Origin: Acidimicrobiales bacterium | GTDB taxonomy: Bacteria; Actinomycetota; Acidimicrobiia; Acidimicrobiales; SZUA-35 | Assembly: GCA_020630065.1 (NCBI GenBank) | Contig: JAHDCC010000003.1 | Coordinates: 62,001-126,000 of the forward strand | Direction: 5' to 3' | Length of the DNA: 64,000 bases | The notes under the pieces: generated by a model | The model's database searches: none | What the model saw: only the letters and a program-made list of their open reading frames with translations | What the model was told of the DNA's origin: nothing | Translations under genes and position numbers: made by a program | In this document: positions 28,041-37,297 of the stretch, one piece after another | Layout: each line of letters begins with the position of its first letter | Numbering within the stretch: position 1 is the first letter of the stretch

Positions 28041-29174
28041 ATGGTCAAACACCTTCTAGTTACGAATGACTATCCACCAAAAATTGGTGGAATACAAAGC
28101 TACCTGTGGGAGCTATGGCGTCGACTTCCCCCTGATGAGGTAGCCGTTTTGACAACCCCTTACGCAGGTGCGGCCGAATTCGATCGTCAACAACAACATC
28201 GCATCGAACGGACGCAACAACGCGTGTTGTGGCCAACCCCTAAACTAGTTCGACAAATCAACCAGATGGCTGACGCCCACGATGCCGAGATTGTTCTCCT
28301 AGATCCGGCTTTGATCTGCGGACCAGTAGGCCCACAACTTGATCGGCCATACGGGTTAGTCATCCATGGGGCCGAGGTCACTGTACCGGGACGATTGCCA
28401 GTGTCTAGACCCCTACTCGGTCGCCTCCTGCGTGGGGCCTCCATTGTTATTGCTGCGGGCTCTTATCCGCTGCAAGAAGCAGAACGGGCGGCCAACGCCA
28501 AACTCCAATCCGTCACGGTTCCCCCCGGAGTGGACTCCGACCGATTCTCTACGTTGCAGGGCCGCGAGCGTTCGGCGGCTCGTACTAGATTTGGGGTAAA
28601 GGACGACGACTTTGTACTAGCGACAGTCAATCGATTAGTTCCACGCAAGGGAATTCCAACGGTTATTCGCGCTGCGTCTAAAATTCGACAGGAACGAAAC
28701 GACGTATCTTTGAAGGTCCTAGTTGGTGGGGTGGGCCGCCAGCAGCGAAACCTGACCCGCCTGATAGCCGAGACTGAAAGCCCGACGAATCTTCTCGGCA
28801 AAATCAGCGATTCTGACGTAGCCAGGTTGTACGGATGTGCCGATCTTATGGTGATGATGTGTAACGAGCGGTGGTTCGGTTTGGAACAAGAAGGATTTGG
28901 TATAGCGTTTCTTGAAGCCGCTGCAGCGGGTATTCCTCAAATAGCGGGTCGATCCGGCGGCTCCCATGAAGCGGTAGCCCATGGCACAACAGGCCTGGTT
29001 CTAAACGACTCTCGTGATATTGACGCCGTTGCATCCGCTATCGAAAGTTTGATCGATGACAAAGAAAAACGAGAACACATGGGACGTCAGGCCAAAATTC
29101 GAGCAAAACAAACCTTTGACTACGATCAACTTGCGAAAGAACTTCAGACAGCATTAGAAAAGCTTGAGTTTTAG
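28041..29174 (+). CDS. GT4 glycosyltransferase, PimB-like
   Basis: GT-B fold family 4 glycosyltransferase of the phosphatidylinositol mannosyltransferase type. N-terminal TNDYPPKIGGIQSYLWEL, the sugar-nucleotide domain VNRLVPRKGIPTVIRA, and the EQEGFGIAFLEAAAAGIP catalytic segment with its two Glu residues are present. It has 377 residues. PimB uses GDP-mannose in phosphatidylinositol mannoside synthesis; acceptor specificity is inferred from similarity only. The stop overlaps the start of the next membrane gene by one base. Confidence 0.85.
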   Translation: MVKHLLVTNDYPPKIGGIQSYLWELWRRLPPDEVAVLTTPYAGAAEFDRQQQHRIERTQQRVLWPTPKLVRQINQMADAHDAEIVLLDPALICGPVGPQLDRPYGLVIHGAEVTVPGRLPVSRPLLGRLLRGASIVIAAGSYPLQEAERAANAKLQSVTVPPGVDSDRFSTLQGRERSAARTRFGVKDDDFVLATVNRLVPRKGIPTVIRAASKIRQERNDVSLKVLVGGVGRQQRNLTRLIAETESPTNLLGKISDSDVARLYGCADLMVMMCNERWFGLEQEGFGIAFLEAAAAGIPQIAGRSGGSHEAVAHGTTGLVLNDSRDIDAVASAIESLIDDKEKREHMGRQAKIRAKQTFDYDQLAKELQTALEKLEF

Positions 29175-29605
29175 TGCTCACCTTTGCTTCGGATAAGCCC
29201 ATATTGTTAAAACTCAACACAGCGTTATCACTTGTATTCGGTGTGTTTTCGGTGGTCGCTTTGTGGCATAGACCAAGTTTGGACGGAGCGTACGTAGGTT
29301 TTTGCCTCCTAGTGTTCTTGGTCGGGTTGATCGCTCTGGTAGCGGCGCTGATCATCGCTATTTCGGCTAGCCGATTCAAACAGATCTCGCTCGCCGGTGT
29401 GTTCTTTCTAGGGCATGGGGCAGCCGATGCGAGCACCCGAAACTGGTTTATTGGTCTGTTATGCTTCCAAACCGTTGTCAGTATCGCCGTCGCTGTAGCG
29501 GCGCCGTTTTCTTCCATCGTTTTTGCTGTTTTAGTTCCCCAGGTAGGGTTCGGGCTCATGGGCTTACAAGGAGCATTGCACGGCAAATTTGAGCCGTTGC
29601 CATAA
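29174..29605 (+). CDS. Small four-helix membrane protein
   Basis: A 143-residue protein with about four hydrophobic helices (around 13-32, 38-60, 78-98 and 103-130). No family with known function is recognised. GTG 29174 overlaps the TAG of the glycosyltransferase gene (TAGTG), so translation is coupled and the protein may work with that enzyme or the lipid it modifies. Confidence 0.75.
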   Translation: MLTFASDKPILLKLNTALSLVFGVFSVVALWHRPSLDGAYVGFCLLVFLVGLIALVAALIIAISASRFKQISLAGVFFLGHGAADASTRNWFIGLLCFQTVVSIAVAVAAPFSSIVFAVLVPQVGFGLMGLQGALHGKFEPLP

Positions 29606-29667
29606 CAACGCACGGTGTCACACGGATTTGTGCGAAGCGAACACCGCTAGACGCTAGACTGCTTAGC

Positions 29668-30156
29668 GTGGAAGAAGCTGAGCTAGTAGACGTTCCAGAT
29701 GAATATGCGCTATTTGAGCGCACGGTCACCGCAACGACTGTTGAGGCCTCTGTAGACCAATGTTTTGCCGTTGGCGCTGATATTGGAAAGTACTCTGAGT
29801 GGGTAGCAGAGATTGAATCCAGTAACGTCGTTGAAACCGATGATGAGGGTCGTGTCCTGACCGCTGAGTTCACGGCACAGGCCATGGGTCGTTCTTCTCG
29901 GTATGTTCTTCGATACGACTACAGCGAGGCCCCCAACAAGTTGAGTTGGTCCCAGGTTGAAGGTGACCTGACCCGACGTATCCTCGGGTCCTACGAATTT
30001 GCCACAGTGGACCCAAATAGCGGGCCTCTCACCGCGGTAACGTACCGACTTTTCATCGAACTAGCGTTTCCGTTACCTGGTTTCGTGAAAAGACGAGCCG
30101 AACAGAAAATCGTTGAGTCCGCTCTGCAAGGCTTCAAGGAGCGGGCGGAAGCCTAG
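29668..30156 (+). CDS. START/SRPBCC-fold protein (polyketide cyclase/dehydrase type)
   Basis: A 162-residue helix-grip protein. Features: VTATTVEASVDQCFAVGADIGKYSEWVAEIESSNVVE at the N-terminal part (residues about 16-51), a strand-rich middle, and a long C-terminal helix. It resembles the actinobacterial SRPBCC proteins found next to glucokinase; the family binds lipids or other hydrophobic ligands. GTG 29668 is the best start. Ligand unknown. Confidence 0.82.
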   Translation: MEEAELVDVPDEYALFERTVTATTVEASVDQCFAVGADIGKYSEWVAEIESSNVVETDDEGRVLTAEFTAQAMGRSSRYVLRYDYSEAPNKLSWSQVEGDLTRRILGSYEFATVDPNSGPLTAVTYRLFIELAFPLPGFVKRRAEQKIVESALQGFKERAEA

Positions 30157-30226
30157 TTCGGTCTACATATCGAGTAGAGCCTGGATTCTTTCTTGAGTGT
30201 CCTCCTTTTTACGTCGAAGATCTTGT

Positions 30227-31879
30227 ATGCGGATACTTCGGCTAGACATTGGGGAACACAAGAATCGAGTTGAGATGCACCCGTTGGTCACGGTTGTGCA
30301 AAATCTCGACCAAGAAGGGGCTGATTCGTTATTGCAACACATCAGGTCTCTGGCACGAGGATCAGCGGTTGGGGTTTGTGGTCTGATTGAGGATCAATCC
30401 AACCTTCTGGTTCTCGAAGGCGACGAAATGATTGCATTGAGCCACGTCACGACGGTCGATGTCGTTGTCGATTCTGATAATCCCGCCATTAAAGAGGCTG
30501 CTACTAGCGCACTTCAAGCCGAAATCGATCAACTGCAAAGACAAGCCGATATTGACGCAGCTCAGGTGGAAGAGATACGGGCACAGTTGGACCCGACCGT
30601 GAAGTCTCGGCTGGCTCGCCTACGGCGAGAACTCCAGCAACTAGTTAATGGAGTCGATCTTAACCATGAGCGCCAACAAGAGTTAGAAACAGCGTTAGAG
30701 CAGTCACGTCGTTTTGACCATCTGGTGAAGACGTCTGCTGAAGGAGTGTCCGAAGCGATACAAGCCTGGGAAGACTACCAAGCCTACTTGCGCGAAAACC
30801 AGGAACATGTTGGACGTCTATCCGAAGCGTACGCTTCGGCCCAGAATCAACTTGCAGCATGCAAAAACGCAGTCGCTCAAGCTGAACAGGCAGCGCAACC
30901 AGTGCTTCTCACCCAAGACGAAGAAGCACGACTTTACGAACTTGAAGAACTCCGGGAACAGAAAAGCTGGCGAGATCATTCACCTGACGCCGCTGAACTA
31001 GATTCGTTGTTGAACAAAGTCGGGGTTACGAGTTGGACCGGCTACACCATGCATCGCATGTCGCCTACCGCAGCGCCTGAACGAGTTGCCCATCTCGAAG
31101 AATGCCGTAAGACGTTGCGAGCACAAGAACAGCAGAGTTCGCATACGAGAAAGACGCTAAACAACGACCCGATAGTTTCAGAACTAGAATCTCGTCGAAC
31201 AAAAGCGCTTGAATTAGCTCAGCAAAAACTCGGTCAAGATATTCAGCTTTCCGATGACATACACGGCAAGCTGCGCTCGTTAGAACATGTCCAGGTCAAT
31301 CCGGAATGGCTTGAAGCACAAAAAGACCTACTCACGCTTCTACAAACCCCTGGCTTTGGTGCACCGGAGGATGTTGATATCGAAGGTGCCCAGGCTTATG
31401 CGACTTCTTGGCTCAAAGATAACGGACTGGCCGAAAGCGAAGTTCGTGGACAAGATAGAGTCCGTCAAGAGATTGTTGTCGCTGAGCGTGTACTTGGCCT
31501 GCATAACAGGGCTATGGCCCAGATGGACAGGGTTGAGCAGCGAGCTGCGTCGTCGAAGAAACAGATCGCAAGAATATTCGCGGCGAGAGATGCTGCCGAA
31601 GCTCGGGGAGCTCATCATACCGCTGAGCTTCTTTCGTATATCCGTTCGGTAACCGAAGAGGCCCTTTGGGAGGCATCTCGAGCTATTCCAGTTGCCGTGA
31701 CCGGCTCGTTAGAACAAATCGACGTTCCCGAATTGATGTCTTCGCTAGAACTTCTGGCCCAAAAAGTGCAAGTGATAGTTGTCAGCGCCAACCCGGCGGT
31801 CGCCGACTGGGCATCGTCGGTTGGCGCCCAGCGTGCACTTCTGACTCAAGCATCTGTCGGACATATCGACGCAACGTAA
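30227..31879 (+). CDS. SMC-like coiled-coil protein lacking a P-loop
   Basis: A 550-residue protein. ATG 30227 (MRILRLDIGEHKNRVEM) fits the SMC-like opening better than the upstream start at 30197. After the first strands, where an SMC has GxNGxGKS, the sequence reads VVQNLDQEGADSLLQHI with no Walker A. Two coiled-coil arms follow (about 100-260 and 350-480). The end (LEQIDVPELMSSLELLAQKVQVIVVSANPAVADW, about 505-538) corresponds to the D-loop region of ABC ATPases. ATP hydrolysis is therefore unlikely. Similar proteins are found in actinobacteria near the SRPBCC protein and glucokinase, as here. Function unknown. Confidence 0.8.
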   Translation: MRILRLDIGEHKNRVEMHPLVTVVQNLDQEGADSLLQHIRSLARGSAVGVCGLIEDQSNLLVLEGDEMIALSHVTTVDVVVDSDNPAIKEAATSALQAEIDQLQRQADIDAAQVEEIRAQLDPTVKSRLARLRRELQQLVNGVDLNHERQQELETALEQSRRFDHLVKTSAEGVSEAIQAWEDYQAYLRENQEHVGRLSEAYASAQNQLAACKNAVAQAEQAAQPVLLTQDEEARLYELEELREQKSWRDHSPDAAELDSLLNKVGVTSWTGYTMHRMSPTAAPERVAHLEECRKTLRAQEQQSSHTRKTLNNDPIVSELESRRTKALELAQQKLGQDIQLSDDIHGKLRSLEHVQVNPEWLEAQKDLLTLLQTPGFGAPEDVDIEGAQAYATSWLKDNGLAESEVRGQDRVRQEIVVAERVLGLHNRAMAQMDRVEQRAASSKKQIARIFAARDAAEARGAHHTAELLSYIRSVTEEALWEASRAIPVAVTGSLEQIDVPELMSSLELLAQKVQVIVVSANPAVADWASSVGAQRALLTQASVGHIDAT

Positions 31880-31982
31880 CGCCAAAGAGCCTGCGCAATG
31901 ATGCTAACAGGGCGTCAGCGTCATATGAGGTCCTCCTAGCAATACGCTGGAACCGTTATTTACCTGCCTAGGAGTGGTTCAG

Positions 31983-32951
31983 ATGGTTCAACCTGCACAT
32001 GTTGGTATCGACGTCGGGGGTACGAAGGTGCTCGGCATCGTGTGTGATGTTGAGACGGGAGACGTGCATGCTCAACGTCGCCAACCAACACCTTCGGACC
32101 CAATGGAACTGCCGAACGTTATTTCGTCGGTCGTCGATGAATTAGTGAACGACATGGGGAGGGTCGACTCAATCGGGGTCGGGCTTCCCGGTTTGGTCGA
32201 TAAAGCGGGAATGCTCCACTACGGTCCGAACGTTCCGGGTGTTCTATCGCTAAATATGGCGACTAGGCTCCGGAAACAATTTGAGGTTCCAGCAGCCGGT
32301 CACAACGATGGGACCTGCGCAGCGGTCGCCGAGCACAAACTCGGAGCCGCAAGAGGGTACAGCGATGTCGCAATGATTACGCAAGGAACCGGCATCGGCG
32401 GTGGGCTCATAATAAACGACCAGGTGGTATCGGGAGCTAACGGGTTTGCCGGTGAACCAGGGCATGTTTTGATCGACCATGGCGGATCGATCTGTAAATG
32501 CGGCATCAAGGGCTGTTGGGAGGCCTATTCGTCCGGTACAGGTTTGGCGACGTTAGCGAAAAACCATGTATCGGAGTTTGGTGCGAATCGGATTCTTGAA
32601 CTGGCGGGAGGCGTGGTCGAACATATCAGAGGTGAACACGTTTCGGCCGCACTCGACGAAGGCGATGAGGACGCACAAGAGGTACTCAGGCGTTTTGTCT
32701 CATGGACATCGGCCGGTATCGCTGGGTTGATCAGCTTATTAGACCCTGGGGTAGTAGTACTAGGAGGTGGCCTATCAACCCTCGCTACGACCTTCGTTGC
32801 CGATATCCAAGAGCAGGTACCCTCGCTGCTGATGGGAAGTAGCTATCGTCCGACTACCCCTATCGTTGCCGCCGAGATGGGACCAGAATCAGGCGCTATC
32901 GGAGCTGCCATCAACGGATACCGCACGTATCTTGAAGAACTTGACGGGTAA
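31983..32951 (+). CDS. glk: ROK-family glucokinase
   Basis: Phosphorylates glucose with ATP or polyphosphate. ATG 31983 is chosen because AGGAG (31970-31974) lies eight bases upstream; a GTG at 31974 overlaps that site. The phosphate loop GIDVGGTKVLGI, catalytic Asp in GHNDGTCAA, GTGIGGGLII, and the ROK zinc motif (GH followed by CKCGIKGCWE) are all present. It has 322 residues and lies directly upstream of pfkA, so both feed glycolysis. Polyphosphate use by actinobacterial glucokinases is family knowledge, not visible here. Confidence 0.92.
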   Translation: MVQPAHVGIDVGGTKVLGIVCDVETGDVHAQRRQPTPSDPMELPNVISSVVDELVNDMGRVDSIGVGLPGLVDKAGMLHYGPNVPGVLSLNMATRLRKQFEVPAAGHNDGTCAAVAEHKLGAARGYSDVAMITQGTGIGGGLIINDQVVSGANGFAGEPGHVLIDHGGSICKCGIKGCWEAYSSGTGLATLAKNHVSEFGANRILELAGGVVEHIRGEHVSAALDEGDEDAQEVLRRFVSWTSAGIAGLISLLDPGVVVLGGGLSTLATTFVADIQEQVPSLLMGSSYRPTTPIVAAEMGPESGAIGAAINGYRTYLEELDG

Positions 32952-32952
32952 G

Positions 32953-33038
32953 CAACGCCAACGGTAATTTCCTCACAGGTCCAGCTTGACAAGACTCGTA
33001 ACATGTCTCTGAGGCAGGACACGATACCATTGGCGTTG
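32953..33038. other. Long inverted repeat between glk and pfkA
   Basis: CAACGCCAA (32953-32961) pairs perfectly with TTGGCGTTG (33030-33038), and inside this CCTCA (32971-32975) pairs with TGAGG (33010-33014). It begins two bases after the glk stop. There is no T-tract. It may be a terminator or processing element, or an RNA leader of pfkA. Confidence 0.35.
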
Positions 33039-33206
33039 TCTGAGTCATAACGCCACAAAGAGGTGGGGCTTAGTTAGGTGGTAGCTGTATTTGGGTTGGC
33101 TTCCACCGCAACAGTCCATGTACCTGGATTCCGAGGGCATGTTCTGTGTTTCGGCTAGGCCACATGGGCATATGTATCTGTATCTTGAAGAAAGTTGGAG
33201 GCTGTA

Positions 33207-34238
33207 ATGCGAGTTGGAGTTTTGACCGGAGGCGGAGACTGCCCCGGTCTCAACGCAGTGATTCGGGCCGTGGTCAGAAAAGCAATCAAAGAACATGACT
33301 GCGAAGTCGTTGGCTACCTAGACGGTTGGCGGGGTCTTCTTGATGATGAAAAGATTCCGCTCGATATAAACCGTCTTAGAGGCACACTGCCTATTGGTGG
33401 CACCATTCTCGGAACCAGCCGATTTAACCCGTTCAGCTATGACGATGGCCCTCAGCGCATTCTTGACAACATCAAGAACGCCGGAGTCGATGGCATTATT
33501 GCGATTGGGGGAGAGGGAACACTCTCCGGCGCAAACGAAATGTTTACCCGAGGTCTGCCGATCGTGGGTGTTCCAAAGACGATCGATAATGATGTCGGCG
33601 CCACCGAGCGTACTTTCGGCTTCGACACCGCTGTTTCGATAGCCACCGAAGCTATTGGTCGCCTTCATACAACTGCGGAGAGCCACAACCGGGTAATGGT
33701 TGTTGAGGTTATGGGGCGACACGTCGGACATATCGCCACCTGGGCGGGTATCGCTGGTGGTGCTTCTCTAACACTGATTCCTGAAGAGCCATTCGATATC
33801 GAAGAGGTTTGTGCGTCGATAACACGTCGTCACGAGAATTACGGCAAATTTGCGTCCATCGTTGTTGTAGCCGAAGGTGCGAAGCCAGTCGAAGGAACGA
33901 TCGACATTGGCACCGAAACATACGACGATTTCGGCCATATTCGCCTAGGTGGTGTAGCAAACGTACTGGGCGCCGAAATTGAAAAGCGAACCGGCTACGA
34001 AACTAGGGTCACTATCTTGGGCCACGTACAACGTGGGGGAACCCCAACAGCTCATGATCGCGTATTAGCTACCCGGTACGGTATTGCCGCCATCGACGCT
34101 GTCGCCGATCGGGACTGGGGCAAGATGGTTGCGCTACAAAGCGACCGTATCATCCGGGTCCCTCTTTCTGAGGCGATCAAGGAACTGAAGATGGTACAAC
34201 CCGAACTGTGGAACGTTGCCCAACAGTTCTTTGCCTAA
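33207..34238 (+). CDS. pfkA: 6-phosphofructokinase
   Basis: Phosphorylates fructose 6-phosphate, the committed glycolytic step. ATG 33207 with GGAGG a few bases upstream gives 343 residues; the frame opening at 33195 lacks that spacing. GGGDCPGLN (8-16), GGEGT (101-105), PKTIDND (123-129) with catalytic Asp, and MGRHVGHIA are present. Gly104 predicts ATP rather than pyrophosphate as donor, while Lys124 (Gly in E. coli) is the residue of the actinobacterial/PPi clade. The mix is known for ATP-dependent group III enzymes of Streptomyces, so ATP is the likely donor. Confidence 0.95.
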   Translation: MRVGVLTGGGDCPGLNAVIRAVVRKAIKEHDCEVVGYLDGWRGLLDDEKIPLDINRLRGTLPIGGTILGTSRFNPFSYDDGPQRILDNIKNAGVDGIIAIGGEGTLSGANEMFTRGLPIVGVPKTIDNDVGATERTFGFDTAVSIATEAIGRLHTTAESHNRVMVVEVMGRHVGHIATWAGIAGGASLTLIPEEPFDIEEVCASITRRHENYGKFASIVVVAEGAKPVEGTIDIGTETYDDFGHIRLGGVANVLGAEIEKRTGYETRVTILGHVQRGGTPTAHDRVLATRYGIAAIDAVADRDWGKMVALQSDRIIRVPLSEAIKELKMVQPELWNVAQQFFA

Positions 34239-34326
34239 GAGGCTTAGAGCGTCGGTCAAGTCTGACCCATTTCGGACCCTTACCCGCTGTGGGGTCGGCC
34301 CGTCTACTCGCTTGCCTTCTACGGGG

Positions 34327-35061
34327 TTAGTTCGATAACTCTTCCTGTTCTATTGCTCGCTTCGTGCGAGCATTAGAACTGGTAGGAGGTTCGGAGAGAA
34401 CCCGGGCCTCATCACAAGCGTAATCTTCTCGTTCCGACGCATCAATATTGGGTGCTCCCGACGCGTTTTGAGCGAAGATCGGTTTGAGCGACGTCCCATC
34501 GTCTTCAACTATCGATACTGAGGAAATCTCAAAATCTTCTTGGGTGAGTGTGCAAACAATCTGAGTGAAAATTCTGGTGAGCCGACCAGGTTCTAATTCT
34601 CGCAGTTTCGCATCGGAAGAAACGGATACTATCTGTTGGTTCAGGGACGGATCGAACCCGCCGTCGTGAGGTCGCATCTCTTCGAGAAGACTGGTGATCA
34701 ACTGGGGGACCGGTTCGGCGTTCCCATCGATCTCACTGTCAGAGACGAGCGTTTCGAGCCCCTCGGGGTTAGCTTCAAGTCCATCCAAAATATCGTTGAC
34801 TGTTGGGGCGTCGGAGAAATTTCGTTCGACCGCGTAAAGATTGTCGTCAGAGTCAACAAAATACAGGGTTACCGGAAACGCTCCTTCACTGGTCGCAGCT
34901 TCAGAAGGATCTCCGGTACGTTCAAGTCGTTCCAAAGCGTTGGGCACCGGACGGGCAGCATCGTCGGTCGGTACGCCACAACTGGCCATGACCAACGCCG
35001 AGACGATCGACAACGTAGTGAGCAAGGTAAACAAGGTTGGACGCGAACTGGTTTGACTCAC
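34327..35061 (-). CDS. lpqB: LpqB-like lipoprotein with GerMN domain
   Basis: Secreted lipoprotein encoded behind the histidine kinase, overlapping it by four bases (GTGA). A signal peptide ends in the lipobox VMASC (Cys28). The following ~130 residues (VTLYFVDSDDNLYAVERNF onward) look like a GerMN domain, as in mycobacterial LpqB, which modulates MtrB. At 244 residues it is less than half the length of LpqB and lacks the C-terminal beta-propeller. The placement in the mtrAB operon is the main basis for the name. Confidence 0.8.
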   Translation of the reverse strand: MSQTSSRPTLFTLLTTLSIVSALVMASCGVPTDDAARPVPNALERLERTGDPSEAATSEGAFPVTLYFVDSDDNLYAVERNFSDAPTVNDILDGLEANPEGLETLVSDSEIDGNAEPVPQLITSLLEEMRPHDGGFDPSLNQQIVSVSSDAKLRELEPGRLTRIFTQIVCTLTQEDFEISSVSIVEDDGTSLKPIFAQNASGAPNIDASEREDYACDEARVLSEPPTSSNARTKRAIEQEELSN

Positions 35062-36509
35062 ACCGCCATCTCCTCGTCGTTGTGTTCTTCCATTCGCACG
35101 GGTAACTCAACAACGAACCTAGCGCCGTGGTGGCCGTCTATGCGGTCTGTGACCCACACCTGGCCTCCATGTGCTCGGACGTGTTCAGAGACGAGGGAGA
35201 GGCCCAATCCAACCCCAGTGCCAGACGCTCGTTTGCCAGCGTCGGAACTAATTCGTCCAAATCTTTCGAAGACTCGCATCCGATCTTCGGGAAGGATGCC
35301 AGGCCCTTTGTCTTCTACCGTAATTTGAACGTCTTCATCGATGCCCTGGAACGTGATTTCGGTAATGCCTTCACCATATTTTGCGCCGTTCTCGATGAGG
35401 TTTGTGATCACCTGGGCTAGCCGGCGTTTGTCCGCCTTGATCGCAAGGTCGTTGTCTTCTTCTTCGAAAAGGAGCTCGATACCCGGATTCTTTGATTGGG
35501 CAATAATGTTTTCTAGAAACTCTCGAAGAAGAAATGGGCTCAGTTGCAGTTGGACTGCTCCAGCGTCAAGACGAGAAATTTCTAGCAGATCCTGCACCAG
35601 GTTTTGGAAACGAGTCAGGTCATCACTGAGCAGCGTCACAGCTTGTTGAGCTACTTCTGGCAATGAGTCTTTGCGTCGCTCGAGCACCTCAACCGAAGCA
35701 GCCAGCGTCATAAGCGGTGAACGAAGTTCATGACTCACATCGGATGCGAATCGTTCGTCTCGTTCGATACGGAAACTCAGCTGTTCAACCATTTCATTGA
35801 ACGACTTACTCAGCGCCGAAAGGTCCGGGTCGACTTCCATATCGAGTCGGGTGTCGAAATCACCAGCGGCGATAGATTCTGCTGCGTTAGAGATTCTTGA
35901 TACTGGAGCGACCGCCTGGCGGGCTGCATAGTAGCCAAGGACGGCACCGAAAATGGATGAAATAAACGCAACACCGGTCAGGATGTTCCGAAAGTCGCCG
36001 AGAGTTTTTTCTAGCGGCGCATACGGAACCACCTCGTAGTACTCGGCGTTGGCATCGATCAGGGGAACCCCGATGATGTAGAGCTTGGCGATGTCTCCTT
36101 GGTCGGTCTTTCCTAGATACCTTTTCTGTACGATCTCGCCTTCTTGTACCGCACTTCTCACGTCACTAGGGATATCTGCTTCGAGAAGGGTCGACCTTTT
36201 TTTACCGTCTGAAGGGATGACTATTGAGTCGCCAAGATTTGATGTCCTGAAGTCGTCGGCTAACCAGTCCAGCACAAGCTCATCGAGCTCTTCTTCCGTC
36301 AAGCTCTTGGTATTTTGAAGCCGCTTCTGGATATCGGTTGAATTCAGCCAGACTTGTTCCTGAGCCGTGTTGTCAGTCTCGGTCAACAGACGCTCAGCGA
36401 CCAGCGTGTAGCTGAAAACGGCTACACCAACGGACAAAAGTAACGACCCAATCGCATACGCCAACGTGACACGTGCGAAAAGGCCGCGCCACCAACGAGG
36501 CCGAAACAC
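35058..36509 (-). CDS. mtrB: Sensor histidine kinase, MtrB type
   Basis: Transmembrane kinase partner of MtrA. Two membrane helices (about 13-35 and 178-198) flank an extracytoplasmic sensor region; HAMP follows (AVAPVSRISNAAESIAAGDFDTRL), then the H-box FASDVSHELRSPL, and the ATP-binding N, G1 and G2 boxes (NLIENGAKYG, DKGPGI, GTGVGLGLS). It has 483 residues. GTG 36509 overlaps the mtrA stop by one base (TAGTG). Mycobacterial MtrAB couples cell division and wall turnover to growth; the same role is plausible here. Confidence 0.9.
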   Translation of the reverse strand: MFRPRWWRGLFARVTLAYAIGSLLLSVGVAVFSYTLVAERLLTETDNTAQEQVWLNSTDIQKRLQNTKSLTEEELDELVLDWLADDFRTSNLGDSIVIPSDGKKRSTLLEADIPSDVRSAVQEGEIVQKRYLGKTDQGDIAKLYIIGVPLIDANAEYYEVVPYAPLEKTLGDFRNILTGVAFISSIFGAVLGYYAARQAVAPVSRISNAAESIAAGDFDTRLDMEVDPDLSALSKSFNEMVEQLSFRIERDERFASDVSHELRSPLMTLAASVEVLERRKDSLPEVAQQAVTLLSDDLTRFQNLVQDLLEISRLDAGAVQLQLSPFLLREFLENIIAQSKNPGIELLFEEEDNDLAIKADKRRLAQVITNLIENGAKYGEGITEITFQGIDEDVQITVEDKGPGILPEDRMRVFERFGRISSDAGKRASGTGVGLGLSLVSEHVRAHGGQVWVTDRIDGHHGARFVVELPVRMEEHNDEEMAV

Positions 36510-37198
36510 TATGGCTGGAGCTTGTAGCCCAAACCTCGAGAAGTAACTACGTACCGAGGGCTAGCCGGATCGCTTTCAACTTTGGTTCGAAGTCGACGCA
36601 CATGAACATCTACCAAACGTCCGTCACCGAAGTAGTCGTAGCCCCACACACGTTCGAGTAGAACTTCACGGCTAAAGACTTTGCCCGGTTGTGAAGCAAG
36701 CTCAACGAGAAGTTTGAACTCGGTCTTGGTGAGATGAAGCTCTTCGCCGCTTTTGAGAACGAGGCCTTCGTCTGCGCTGATCTCGAGCTCACCGATCTTG
36801 ATGCGCTCAAGTTCGCCTGGCTCTGTGCTGCGGGCCCGGCGAAGCATCGCCCGGATTCGGGCCGAGAGTTCTTTGGGAGCGAACGGCTTTGTTAGATAGT
36901 CGTCGGCACCTGCCTCTAGACCGGCCACGACATCATGTGTGTCGGCCCGAGCGGTAACCATAATTATGGGTACGTCGCTGGCCCTCCGGATAGAGCGGCA
37001 GACCTCAAATCCATCGATGCCCGGAAGCATGATGTCTATAAGTACTACGTCAGCTGGAGTGGCCGTGAACTGCTCTAAGGCAGACTCTCCGGTCCCAGCC
37101 TCGATAACATCCCAGCCTTCTTCTTCCAAGGCAAGGGTTACCGCTTGGCGGATGCGTTCATCGTCTTCAACAGTTAAGATCTTTGTACCCACATCCAC
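36509..37198 (-). CDS. mtrA: Response regulator, MtrA type
   Basis: OmpR/PhoB-family regulator of 229 residues. The receiver holds the acidic pair in VEDDERIRQ, the phosphorylated Asp in VLIDIMLPGIDGFEV, and Lys in LTKPFAPKEL. The winged-helix DNA-binding domain ends in VDVHVRRLRTKVE and YVVTSRGLGYKL, as in MtrA. It is transcribed with the kinase and lipoprotein genes. The 99 bases upstream are AT-rich with several T/A runs and probably hold its promoter. Confidence 0.93.
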   Translation of the reverse strand: MDVGTKILTVEDDERIRQAVTLALEEEGWDVIEAGTGESALEQFTATPADVVLIDIMLPGIDGFEVCRSIRRASDVPIIMVTARADTHDVVAGLEAGADDYLTKPFAPKELSARIRAMLRRARSTEPGELERIKIGELEISADEGLVLKSGEELHLTKTEFKLLVELASQPGKVFSREVLLERVWGYDYFGDGRLVDVHVRRLRTKVESDPASPRYVVTSRGLGYKLQP

Positions 37199-37297
37199 AT
37201 GTTGCCCGATTACGAGCCGAACGGTTCAAAAAATTTGGATTTTTTTCGATTTTTGGTGGATCAGGCCCATTTTTTCCCGAATTTGGGTCGCTGCTTC

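Noticed and set aside
32987..32992. Perfect TTGACA upstream of pfkA
   Set aside because: No acceptable -10 box at 16-18 bases, so it is not called as a promoter.
34277..34298. GACCC/GGGTC hairpin between the convergent pfkA and lpqB genes as bidirectional terminator
   Set aside because: Stem is only five pairs with an 11-12 base loop and no T-tract on either side.
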